A DNA stretch of 64,000 nt from Streptomyces liangshanensis (lineage in GTDB: Bacteria; Actinomycetota; Actinomycetes; Streptomycetales; Streptomycetaceae), in assembly GCF_011694815.1 (NCBI RefSeq), contig NZ_CP050177.1, positions 620,001 through 684,000 on the forward strand, read 5' to 3'. Positions 43,799 to 51,647 of the stretch are shown here, in pieces. A model generated the notes under the pieces. The model had not been told where the DNA came from, ran no database searches, and saw nothing but the letters and a program-made list of their open reading frames with translations. A program made the position numbers and the translations under genes. Numbering within the stretch: the stretch's first letter is position 1; every line of letters starts with the position of its first letter.

Positions 43799-45052
43799 CT
43801 ACTCGTCGGAGTTGAGGGCCCGCGTGATGCTCTCCGAGGCGGCCTTCGCGGTCGCCTTGGGGTCCGCGCCTTCCAGGACGGCCGTCATGTAGGGCTTGAT
43901 CGGGTTCTTGGCCTCCACGTTCGCCCACTGCGGGGAGTTGGGCGTGGCCCGCCCCTGCGCGGCGCCCGCCGCCATCGCGGCCGTGCTGGCGTCGCCGCCG
44001 ATGACGCCGGCGAGGGTCGTCTTGTTGGGCACGTAGCTCATGGTCCGCGCGAGGTCGGTCTGCCACTTCTGGCCGGCCAGCGCCTTGACCACGTCGGCGG
44101 CGGCCGAGTGGTGGTGGGAGTTCTTGGAGACGATCAGGTCGGAGCCGCCGGTGAAGACGGCTCCCGGCTTGTCGGCGGTCTTGCCCGGGATGGGGAAGAA
44201 GCCGATCTTGTTCTTGAGGTCGGGGTTCTGCTCCTCGATGAGCCGCGCCGAGCTGGGCGTCGAGATCATCTGCGCGACGTCGCCCTTGGCGAAGATGTCC
44301 GCCTGCGGCGGCTTGGCCTCGTCGGAGTTCTTCGGCCCGTTGCCCAGGGACTGGAGTTCCTTGTAGAAGGCCATGCCCCGGAGCGCGGCGGGGGTGTCGA
44401 CCGTACCCGTCCAGTCGCCGCCGTTCTGGACGGCGAGTTCGCCGCCCTCGTCCCAGATGAACCCGGCGAGGGTGTACCAGTCCTGGCCGGCCAGGTAGAT
44501 GCCCTGGGTGCCTCCGGCGTTCAGTTCCTCGGTGTCCGCGATCCACTCGTCGCGGGTCTTCGGCGGCTTGTCGATGCCCGCAAGCGCGAACAGTTCCTTG
44601 TTGTAGATCACGATGCGGTTGGCCGCGTACCAAGGGATCCCGAACTGGGCGCCGTTGATGCTGCCCGGCTGGGCGAGGCCGGGCAGCCAGTCCTCGCTGC
44701 CGAGGTCCCGTACCGACTCCAGGGTGAGATCCCGGAGGTTGCCACTCTCCGCGTACTGGGCGACCTGGGTGTTGCCGACCTCGATGACGTCGGGGGCGCT
44801 GTCGCTGTCCAGCGCGGCGAGCACCTTGTCGCCGATCCCGGTCCATTCCTGGATCTTGACGTCCAGTTCGATGGACGGGTGCTCCTTCTCGTACGCGCTG
44901 ACGAAGCGGTCGAGGAACTCGTCGGAGACGCTGTCCTTCATCAGCCACACGGTGACGGTGGTCGAGTCGCTGCCGCCGGGCAGCAGCCCGCAGCCGCCGA
45001 GCGCCGTGCAGGACACAAGAGCGACGGAGCTGACGAGACATCGGTTTTTCAC
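43799..45052 (-). CDS. ABC-type sugar-binding lipoprotein (orphan)
   Basis: A 417-residue extracytoplasmic substrate-binding protein. The signal peptide ends in lipobox LGGC (Cys21). The mature part is a family 1 solute-binding fold: TVTVWLMKDSVSDEFLDRFVSAYEKEHPSIELDVKIQEWTGIGDKVLAALDS, PDVIEVGNTQVAQYAESG, FGIPWYAANRIVIYNKELF and QGIYLAGQDWYTLAGFIWDEGGEL. No permease or ATPase gene is nearby, which is unusual; it may share a system elsewhere. The GTG at 45052 has AGAAGG at good spacing; the earlier ATG at 45124 lacks one. Its promoter carries a palindrome (see regulatory entry). Confidence 0.88.
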   Translation of the reverse strand: MKNRCLVSSVALVSCTALGGCGLLPGGSDSTTVTVWLMKDSVSDEFLDRFVSAYEKEHPSIELDVKIQEWTGIGDKVLAALDSDSAPDVIEVGNTQVAQYAESGNLRDLTLESVRDLGSEDWLPGLAQPGSINGAQFGIPWYAANRIVIYNKELFALAGIDKPPKTRDEWIADTEELNAGGTQGIYLAGQDWYTLAGFIWDEGGELAVQNGGDWTGTVDTPAALRGMAFYKELQSLGNGPKNSDEAKPPQADIFAKGDVAQMISTPSSARLIEEQNPDLKNKIGFFPIPGKTADKPGAVFTGGSDLIVSKNSHHHSAAADVVKALAGQKWQTDLARTMSYVPNKTTLAGVIGGDASTAAMAAGAAQGRATPNSPQWANVEAKNPIKPYMTAVLEGADPKATAKAASESITRALNSDE

Positions 45053-45135
45053 GTAGGTCACCTTCTGGCATGAGCGCACGGAGAGGAGCCCGACGTGGGG
45101 GGAGCGAGCGATCATGACTCGCACGGGTGTGTCGG

Positions 45136-45164
45136 ATTTTGGTATGTACCAAAGGAGCGGTCAA
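45136..45164 (-). promoter_or_regulatory. Promoter of the sugar-binding gene with a TTTGGTA-TG-TACCAAA operator
   Basis: The 16-bp palindrome at 45138-45153 has perfect 7-bp arms. On the minus strand it lies within the spacer between TTGACC (45164-45159) and CAAAAT (45141-45136), 17 bp apart. The shape TGGT-n-ACCA resembles GntR-family sites such as those of DasR, though it is not the DasR consensus. A repressor bound there would block transcription of the lipoprotein gene. Confidence 0.7.
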
Positions 45165-45320
45165 GTCCCGCCTGAAAGACGAAACAGGGGCGAACACCCC
45201 GTGAACGACGGCCCGTTCCCCCTCCGGACCCCGCCCTGACCTGGGCGGACACCGGTGCGGAGCCGCGCGGCGGACCGCCCGGGGATACGCTGATATGTAT
45301 GGCGACCTCTCACCGGGCCC

Positions 45321-47117
45321 ATGGGTGACACCGGCCTCCCCGGAGGCGGCCGGGCCGGGCCGAACGCCCAGGTCGACGCCCTGAGCGGGGCGGTCGAGGA
45401 CCTGGCGGGGCAGTTCGCCCTCCAGCCGCTCCTGCACCGCATCCTGAGCCGGGCCGTGAGCCTGCTGGGCGCCGACGCGGGGTCGATCAGCACGGTCGAC
45501 GAGCGGGCGGGCACGTACCGCAAGGAGGCCGACCTCGGGGTCGCCTGCCAGGAGGGCGCCGTCTTCCCGCTCGGGGAGGGCGTGACGGGCGCGGTGGTCG
45601 CCCACCGGGGACCCCGCCTCTTCGACCGGTACGGCGATGTCCCCGGCGGCCATGTGGGGGCCGGGGACCGCGACCGGCTGCACGCCACGGTCGGGGTGCC
45701 CATCGTGTGGCAGGCCGAGATCATCGGGGTGTGCGTCGTCTTCAGCACCGATCCCGGGGTGCGCTTCGGCAAGGAGGACGTGGACCTCCTCGACGTCTTC
45801 GCCAAGCACGCGGCGATCGCGCTGGCCAACGCCCGGCTGCACCAGCGGTCCGAGGAGCGGGCCCGCCGCCTCGCGGTCGGCGCCGAGCGGGAGCGGGTGG
45901 CGCGGGACGTCCACGACACCGTGGCCCGCGCGCTCGGGTCGATCCTGCTGCACATGGACGGCCCCGGGACCGCCGACCGGCCGGCGCGGCTGGCCGCCGT
46001 GCGGGCCGCCGCCAGGGCCGCGCTGACCGAGACCCGCAGGACCGTGCTCGGCCTCGGCCCGTCCCTGCTGGAGGACCGCCCGCTGGACGAGGCCATCGGC
46101 GTCGAGCTGGGCTGGGTCCGCTCCACCGCCGGGGTCCGGACGGACCTGGTGGTCACCGGCGAGCGCCCGGCGCTGGCTCCCGAGGTCGCCGCGCACGCCC
46201 TGCGCCTGGTGCAGGAGGCGCTGACCAACGCCGTCACGCACGCGGGCGCCGCCCTGATCCGGGTGGGGGTGATGTACGGGGCGGACGACGTCGCCGTGGT
46301 CGTGGAGGACGACGGGCGGGGGTTTGACCCCGGGGACACGGAGGTGCGCCGCAGCGGGCTCGGGCTGAGCGGCATCGTGGCCCGGGCCGACCAGCTGGGC
46401 GCCGACCTGCGCATCGAGTCCACGCCGGGCTGGGGCACCCGGATCCGGGCCAGGATCCCGCGTACCCCGGCGGACGAGGACCGGTCCGCGGGCACGATGA
46501 CGCCGTGGCGGGTCCTGGTGGTCGACCGGCGCCCTGTCGTACGGGCCGGTCTGGTGCGGCTGCTCGACCGGGCGGGGCCGGAGATCCAGGTGGTGGGAGA
46601 GATCGCGGACGCCCGTGAGGTGGTCGACGCGGTACGGGTCCTCGAAGCGGACGTCGTTCTGCTGGACCTGCGGATGCCGGGCCTCGACGGCGCCCGCCTG
46701 ACCTCGTACGTCCGCTCCGCGAGCCCCGGTACGGCGGTGCTGGTGATGACCGACGACCTCGGCGACCCGCTGCTCCCGGAGGCGGTACGGGCCGGTGCGC
46801 GCGGGTGTGTGGGCTCGGACCTGGACGGGGCGGGCCTGGTCCGCGCGGTGCTGGCCGCCGCCCACGGTGACGTCCTGCTCAGCCAGCGGGTCCTGCGGAG
46901 CATCACCGACCGCGACCACCCGGCCCCGGATCCCCTCACCGGGCGGGAGCGGGAGGTGCGCTCGCTCGTGGAGCGCGGGCTGCCGGACAAGCGGATCGCC
47001 ACCGCGCTGGGCATCTCGGTGAAGACGGTCGAGAAGCACGTCGGGGCCGTCCTGCGGAAGACCGGGGCCCCGAACCGTACGGCGCTGGCGCACCGCGCGG
47101 CGTCCGACGGAGACTGA
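45321..47117 (+). CDS. GAF sensor histidine kinase fused to a LuxR-type response regulator
   Basis: A 598-residue single polypeptide. Order: GAF domain (about 15-180), HisKA_3 dimerisation with phospho-His198 in ERERVARDVHDTVARAL, HATPase (about 285-385, NAVTHA, DDGRGF and SGLGLSGI), a junction PRTPADEDRSAGTMTPW, receiver domain (about 396-510, phospho-Asp449 in VVLLDLRMPG) and LuxR helix-turn-helix (about 530-598, LTGREREVRSLVERGLPDKRIATALGISVKTVEKH). Receivers normally begin VxVDDHP; here it is VVDRRP, so one acidic Mg ligand is missing. An in-frame ATG at 46497 (Met393) inside ATGA sits exactly where a separate regulator gene would start. Probably a fusion of a former gene pair. Confidence 0.85.
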   Translation: MGDTGLPGGGRAGPNAQVDALSGAVEDLAGQFALQPLLHRILSRAVSLLGADAGSISTVDERAGTYRKEADLGVACQEGAVFPLGEGVTGAVVAHRGPRLFDRYGDVPGGHVGAGDRDRLHATVGVPIVWQAEIIGVCVVFSTDPGVRFGKEDVDLLDVFAKHAAIALANARLHQRSEERARRLAVGAERERVARDVHDTVARALGSILLHMDGPGTADRPARLAAVRAAARAALTETRRTVLGLGPSLLEDRPLDEAIGVELGWVRSTAGVRTDLVVTGERPALAPEVAAHALRLVQEALTNAVTHAGAALIRVGVMYGADDVAVVVEDDGRGFDPGDTEVRRSGLGLSGIVARADQLGADLRIESTPGWGTRIRARIPRTPADEDRSAGTMTPWRVLVVDRRPVVRAGLVRLLDRAGPEIQVVGEIADAREVVDAVRVLEADVVLLDLRMPGLDGARLTSYVRSASPGTAVLVMTDDLGDPLLPEAVRAGARGCVGSDLDGAGLVRAVLAAAHGDVLLSQRVLRSITDRDHPAPDPLTGREREVRSLVERGLPDKRIATALGISVKTVEKHVGAVLRKTGAPNRTALAHRAASDGD

Positions 47118-47286
47118 GCGCCGCCTACCGGAGTGGGGGGATTCCCTACCCGGGGATGGGGGAATTCCCGGCCGACCCGCGGTCCTTTCACGGCTAGCCT
47201 CGAAAGCAGAGGGAAAGAAAGAGGGAGAGGGAAAGGCGGGGGGAGAGCAGGGAAACGCGGGGGAAATTCCGATCCCGGGAGTTCAC

Positions 47287-48147
47287 GTGTCCGTCGTCCC
47301 GCTGACCGACATCCTGTCCGGCGCCTTCAAGGAACGTTACGGCGTGCCGGCCATCAATGTGTTCAACGATCTGACCCTGGAGGCGGTGCTCGCCGCGGCG
47401 GTGGAGAATTCCTCGCCGCTGATCGTGCAGACCTCGGTGAAGACGGTGAAATCGATCGGCAGCGACGTCCTGTACACGATGTGGACGTCCATGACGGCCG
47501 GTATCGAGGTGCCCGTCACGCTGCATCTGGACCACTGCCCGGAGCGCGAGGTCATCACGGAATGCCTGGACCGGGGCTGGAACTCCGTCCTGTTCGACGC
47601 CTCGCACCTGCCGGTCGAGGAGAACATGCGGCAGACCGTCGAGGTGGTCGCGGAGGCCCGGCGGCACGGCGCGCACGTGGAGGGCGAGATCGAGTCCATC
47701 ACGGGCGTCGAGGACGGCGTCGGCAGCGACGCCGCCGCCGCGCAGCAGGATCTGGACGTCGCGCTGGAATTCCTCGACACCACACACGTCGACGTCTTCG
47801 CGCCCGCGATCGGCAATGCCCACGGTTCGTACCGGAAGACACCGGTCCTGGATTTCCAGCGCGTCTCCGACCTGGTGGCCGCCCGCTCGATTCCCATCGC
47901 CCTGCACGGCGGCAGCGGAATGTCGGACGAGCAGTTCCGCGACCTGATCGGCCGGGGATGCGCGAAGGTCAACATCTCGACCGCGCTCAAGGAGACCTTC
48001 ATGAAATCGTCTCTCGCCTTCCTGGAATCGGCCGCGGAGAAACGGAAATGGGATCCGCCGTCGTTGTTCAGGTCGGTGCGCCAGGACGTCGTCGACCTGG
48101 CCGGCTCGCTGATGACCGTGTTCGGCAGCGCCGGCCGGGCGAGGTGA
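47287..48147 (+). CDS. Class II (zinc) ketose-bisphosphate aldolase
   Basis: A 286-residue metal aldolase of the FbaA/GatY/KbaY group. It has the GVPAINVFNDLTLEAVLAAAVENSSPLIVQTS opening, zinc ligands in VTLHLDHCPE, IGNAHGSY and IALHGGSGMSD, and the phosphate-binding VNISTALKETF. It cleaves or forms C-C bonds using dihydroxyacetone phosphate, giving a triose (or tetrose) aldehyde. GTG start at 47287 follows a purine-rich leader (AGGGAAAGA...) with no ideal ribosome site. First gene of a row with a CbbY-like phosphatase, DhaL and DhaK, suggesting a sugar-phosphate route via dihydroxyacetone. Confidence 0.85.
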   Translation: MSVVPLTDILSGAFKERYGVPAINVFNDLTLEAVLAAAVENSSPLIVQTSVKTVKSIGSDVLYTMWTSMTAGIEVPVTLHLDHCPEREVITECLDRGWNSVLFDASHLPVEENMRQTVEVVAEARRHGAHVEGEIESITGVEDGVGSDAAAAQQDLDVALEFLDTTHVDVFAPAIGNAHGSYRKTPVLDFQRVSDLVAARSIPIALHGGSGMSDEQFRDLIGRGCAKVNISTALKETFMKSSLAFLESAAEKRKWDPPSLFRSVRQDVVDLAGSLMTVFGSAGRAR

Positions 48148-48152
48148 GTGCC

Positions 48153-48959
48153 GTGCCCGCGCTCGTCTTCGACTGCGACGGCGTCCTCGCGGACACCGAG
48201 CGGTACGGGCATCTGCCGGCGTTCAACCGGACCTTCGAGGAGTTCGGCCTCCCGGTGCGCTGGAGCGACGCGGACTACGCGGAGAAGGTGAAGGTCGGCG
48301 GCGGCAAGGAGCGGATGCGGAAACTGCTGACCCCGTCCTTCGTCGCCGAGGCCGGGCTGCCCGCCGATCCCCGCCTGCTCGACGAGGAGGTCGCCCGCTG
48401 GCACCGGCGCAAGACCGAGATCTATGTCGAGATCATCGCGGCCGGGACGATCCCGCCCCGGCCGGGGGTCCGCCGCATCGCCGCGGAGGCGGACGCGGCC
48501 GGGTGGACGCTCGCGGTCGCCTCGACGTCGGCGGAGCGGTCCGTGCGCGGGGTGCTCAACCTCGCCGTCGGCCCCGAACTCGCCACCCGCTTCAGCGTGT
48601 TCGCCGGGGACATCGTCCCCCGCAAGAAGCCGGCTCCCGACATCTACGACCTCGCCGTGGCCCGGCTCGGGCTCGACACCACCGCGACCCTCGTGATCGA
48701 GGACAGCCGCAACGGCCTGCGCGCGGCGCGCGACGCGGGGCTGGGCTGTGTGGTCACGACCAGCGCGTACACCGCGGAGGAGGACTTCACCGAAGCCCTG
48801 CTGGTCATGTCGTCGCTGGGCGACCCGCCGGGGCAGGGACCCGACCCGGCGGGGACGGCCGCCGACGTGCTGAGCGACCCGTTCGGCGCGGAGCCCGGCC
48901 CGTACGTACGGCTCGCCGCTCTCGAATTCCTGCTCGCCGCCGTGCCCGGCGCGCACTGA
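48153..48959 (+). CDS. HAD-superfamily phosphatase (CbbY-like)
   Basis: A 268-residue HAD hydrolase with a helical C1 cap. Motif I is LVFDCDGVLADTERYGHLPAFN with nucleophile Asp and general-acid Asp; motif II is VASTS; motifs III/IV are RKKPAPDIYDLA and VIEDSRNGLRAARDAG. The DCDGVLADTE-x-GHxxAFN start is that of the CbbY branch, whose members act on sugar (bis)phosphates such as xylulose bisphosphate. The GTG at 48153 follows GAGG by eight bases; an alternative GTG at 48144 overlaps the aldolase stop but lacks a ribosome site. C-terminal 70 residues are longer than in CbbY. Confidence 0.85.
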   Translation: MPALVFDCDGVLADTERYGHLPAFNRTFEEFGLPVRWSDADYAEKVKVGGGKERMRKLLTPSFVAEAGLPADPRLLDEEVARWHRRKTEIYVEIIAAGTIPPRPGVRRIAAEADAAGWTLAVASTSAERSVRGVLNLAVGPELATRFSVFAGDIVPRKKPAPDIYDLAVARLGLDTTATLVIEDSRNGLRAARDAGLGCVVTTSAYTAEEDFTEALLVMSSLGDPPGQGPDPAGTAADVLSDPFGAEPGPYVRLAALEFLLAAVPGAH

Positions 48960-48982
48960 TGTCAGGCCAGGTGAGGAGAGAC

Positions 48983-49633
48983 ATGTCGACCGCAACCACC
49001 AGTGACCTCGAATTTGTCGTACGGACGATCGCGAGGACGGCCGTCGAGAACGAACGCGCCTTCTCGGATCTCGACGCCGTCGTCGGCGACGGAGATCTGG
49101 GCTACTCGCTCGCCCGGGGGTTCGAGATCGTCCTCGCCGACTGGGACTCCTTCGACCGCGACACCCCCTCGGACTTCCTCAAGAAGATCGCCCTGGTGAT
49201 CTCCAAACGGGTGGGCGGGACGTCGGGCCCCTTGTGGGGCACCGCGTTCCTCCGGGCGGCCGGGGCGATCTCCGACCGGTCCGAGCTGACCGCGCTGACC
49301 GGCGAGGACGCCGTGGCGATGCTGCGCGCCGCCGCCGAGGGCATCAAGAAGCGGGGCAGGTCCGATCTCGGCGACAAGACGCTGCTAGACGCCCTGATCC
49401 CGATGACGGACGCCCTGGAGAAGGCGCTGGGCGGCGGCGGGGACGGGGCCGACCTGTCCGCGGTGGTCGCGGAGAGCGCCCGCGCGGCCGCCGAGGCGAC
49501 CACCCCCATGCAGGCCATGCGGGGACGGCCGAGCTACACCGGGGAGCGCAGCATCGGCTCCCCCGACGCGGGCGCCATGGCCGTCGCGGTCATGGCGGAA
49601 CGGGTCGCCGACGAATGGCCGGCCCACGTGTGA
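48983..49633 (+). CDS. dhaL: Dihydroxyacetone kinase ATP/phospho-donor domain subunit
   Basis: A 216-residue all-helical DhaL protein that transfers phosphate to dihydroxyacetone bound on DhaK. It shows the nucleotide/Mg segment SDLDAVVGDGDLGYSLARGFE and the phosphate loop GGTSGPLWGTAFLRAAG; GDKTLLDALIPMTDAL and the C-terminal SPDAGAMAVAVMAE complete the fold. GAGGAGAG lies just before the ATG at 48983. The donor phosphoprotein gene dhaM is absent here, so the pair may use ATP directly or a DhaM elsewhere. Placed before dhaK, the opposite order from many operons. Confidence 0.9.
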   Translation: MSTATTSDLEFVVRTIARTAVENERAFSDLDAVVGDGDLGYSLARGFEIVLADWDSFDRDTPSDFLKKIALVISKRVGGTSGPLWGTAFLRAAGAISDRSELTALTGEDAVAMLRAAAEGIKKRGRSDLGDKTLLDALIPMTDALEKALGGGGDGADLSAVVAESARAAAEATTPMQAMRGRPSYTGERSIGSPDAGAMAVAVMAERVADEWPAHV

Positions 49634-49709
49634 AGCGTCCGTCGCGCCCCGGGACACGAGGCCCCGGGACGCGGCGTCCCCACCCGACCCGATCGAGGAG
49701 AGCGACCTG

Positions 49710-50705
49710 ATGAAGAAGTTCGTGAACGACCCGAAGAACTACGTCCCGGAGATGCTGGAGGGCCTCGCCCTGGCCAACCCCGACACCCTCCGGTACGTCC
49801 CCGAGTACAACCTGATCATGCGCGCGGACGCGCCCCGGGAGGACAAGGTGTCCCTCGTCCAGGGCTCCGGCTCCGGGCACGAACCGGCCCACGTGATGAG
49901 CGTGGGACCGGGCATGCTCGACGCGGCCTGTCCGGGTGACGTGTTCTCCGCGCCGCCCACCGACTACGTGTACGAGACGGTGAAGCGCGTCGCGTCCCCC
50001 AAGGGCGTGCTGTTGCTGGTCAACAACTACACCGGTGACCGCATGGCCTTCGAGATGGCGGAGGAACTGTCGGACGCGGACGGGGTGACCGTACGCACGC
50101 TGTTCATCGACGACGACGTGTCCGTGCAGGACTCGACGTACACCGTCGGACGCCGTGGGGTGGCCGGCAACTTCTTCGTCATGAAGGCGTGCGGCGCGGC
50201 GGCCGAGCGGGGCGCCGATCTCGACGAGGTGTACCGCATCGGCGAGAAGGTCAACGCCGTCACCCGCACGATGGGGCTGGCGCTGACCGCGTGCACCCCG
50301 CCCGCCAAGGGGGCGCCGCTGTTCGACCTGCCCGACGACGAGATCGAGATGGGCGTCGGCATCCACGGCGAGCCGGGCAGGCGCCGGGAGAAGCTGCGGT
50401 CGGCGGACTCCCTGGTGGAGGAGCTGCTGACCGCGGTGGTCGAGGATCTCCCGTACGTGTCGGGCGACGGCGTGGCGCTGATGGTCAACGGCCTCGGCGG
50501 CACCCCGCTCGGTGAGCTGTACCTGGTGTACGGGCAGGCCCACAAGCAGCTGGTGGAGCGCGGGGTCGAGATCCGGCGCAGCTACGTCGGCGAGTACTGC
50601 ACGTCGCTGGACATGGCGGGAGCGTCGCTGACCCTGGTGCGGCTGGACGACGAGATAGCGGACCTGCTGGCCGCGCCCGCCGAGATCCCGGTGCACGTCT
50701 TCTGA
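49710..50705 (+). CDS. dhaK: Dihydroxyacetone kinase substrate-binding subunit
   Basis: A 331-residue DhaK protein. Substrate is bound as a hemiaminal on a histidine; the matching residue is His219 in GVGIHGEPGR. Other landmarks: SLVQGSGSGHEPAHV, LLLVNNYTGDRMAFEMA and VALMVNGLGGTPLGELY. GAGGAG ten bases before the ATG. It should accept dihydroxyacetone or a related short ketose such as an erythrulose, delivering a ketose phosphate that the aldolase in the same row can use. Confidence 0.93.
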   Translation: MKKFVNDPKNYVPEMLEGLALANPDTLRYVPEYNLIMRADAPREDKVSLVQGSGSGHEPAHVMSVGPGMLDAACPGDVFSAPPTDYVYETVKRVASPKGVLLLVNNYTGDRMAFEMAEELSDADGVTVRTLFIDDDVSVQDSTYTVGRRGVAGNFFVMKACGAAAERGADLDEVYRIGEKVNAVTRTMGLALTACTPPAKGAPLFDLPDDEIEMGVGIHGEPGRRREKLRSADSLVEELLTAVVEDLPYVSGDGVALMVNGLGGTPLGELYLVYGQAHKQLVERGVEIRRSYVGEYCTSLDMAGASLTLVRLDDEIADLLAAPAEIPVHVF

Positions 50706-50821
50706 GTGGCGGTCCCGGGAGCGGGTACGCGGGGTTCCTGGTCTCGCGGAGCGCCCCGCCCTGGGGCACCGTGGAACCACAGCCCCGCGACATCCGCGAC
50801 GCGTGCAGAGGAGACCGCTCC

Positions 50822-51046
50822 ATGTCGAACCACACCTACCGGGTCACCGAGATCGTCGGCACCTCCCACGAGGGCGTCGACGACGCCATCCGCAACGCCA
50901 TCAGCCGTGCCTCCACCACGCTGCACGGCCTGGACTGGTTCGAGATGACGGAGGTCAGGGGCCATATCGAGGACGGCGTGATCGAGCACTTCCAGGTCGG
51001 CCTGAAGGTGGGGTTCCGGCTGGACCCGGCGGACGACGGCTCCTGA
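50822..51046 (+). CDS. Dodecin (flavin-storage protein)
   Basis: A 74-residue protein of the dodecin family, which forms a dodecamer sequestering riboflavin, FMN or CoA. The pattern YRVTEIVGTSHEGVDDAIRNAISRASTTLHGLDWFEMTEVRGHI and FQVGLKVGFRL is characteristic, including the Trp of GLDWFE that stacks on the isoalloxazine. AGAGGAG precedes the ATG. Spaced 116 bp from dhaK, with its own start region. Confidence 0.93.
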   Translation: MSNHTYRVTEIVGTSHEGVDDAIRNAISRASTTLHGLDWFEMTEVRGHIEDGVIEHFQVGLKVGFRLDPADDGS

Positions 51047-51083
51047 GACACCGGTCAGGTGTCCCGGGCGGGCCGCACGCGCC

Positions 51084-51587
51084 TCAGGTGCGTCCTTCGC
51101 GCCCCTGGCCGTCCTTGAGGGCCTGTGACGTGCTGGCCCAGTCCGCCCGTACGACCCGGAAGCCCGCCCGTTCGGCGGCGGCGCAGACCAGTTCGTCGTC
51201 GTCGACGAGCACACGGACCTCGCGCTGCCGCGCCAGCTCGCGCAGGACTTCCAGCTTGGTCGTACGGGCGGGGCGCCGGTCCTCGTTGCGCCGCATCCGC
51301 ACCGGCCCGTCGGGCAGGCCGTGCGCGGCCAGCCAGGCGAGGGTGTCGCGGCGGCAGCGTTCGGGCCGTCCGGTCAGGTAGAGGAGGTCGCACTCCTCGG
51401 CGGCGGCCACGGCCAGCCGTACCCCCTCGGCGAGCGGTGTGTCGTCGCCGGCCGCGCCGAAGAAGCCGTTCCAGTCCTTGGGCGCGCGCTCCAGGAAGTG
51501 CTGGCGGTGGCCGGTCTCCGCGAGGGTCCCGTCCAGGTCGAACACGGCCACGGGCCGCCGTACGGCACCGGTCTTCTTCGTCGTCAC
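51084..51587 (-). CDS. HAD-family phosphatase (polynucleotide-kinase-phosphatase-like)
   Basis: A 167-residue HAD protein without a large cap. Motif I is VAVFDLDGTLAETGHRQHFL, motif II YLTGRPERCRRDTLAWL, and motif IV VRVLVDDDELVCAAAERAGF. This resembles the small HAD phosphatases related to the PseT/acid-phosphatase group acting on nucleotides or polynucleotide 3' ends. GTG start at 51587. Convergent with dodecin and divergent from the luciferase-like gene. No substrate clue in context. Confidence 0.75.
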   Translation of the reverse strand: MTTKKTGAVRRPVAVFDLDGTLAETGHRQHFLERAPKDWNGFFGAAGDDTPLAEGVRLAVAAAEECDLLYLTGRPERCRRDTLAWLAAHGLPDGPVRMRRNEDRRPARTTKLEVLRELARQREVRVLVDDDELVCAAAERAGFRVVRADWASTSQALKDGQGREGRT

Positions 51588-51647
51588 ACCGTCAGCCTAG
51601 GCAATCCACCCGGGGAATCACCGGCCGGAGAGGGTGTTGAACGATAC

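Noticed and set aside
41799-47093. A 1764-codon minus-strand open frame running through several genes
   Set aside because: Only its first-to-last 321 codons (the acyltransferase) show family motifs; the rest is out-of-frame antisense of the binding-protein, kinase and acyltransferase genes, a common artefact of very high GC.
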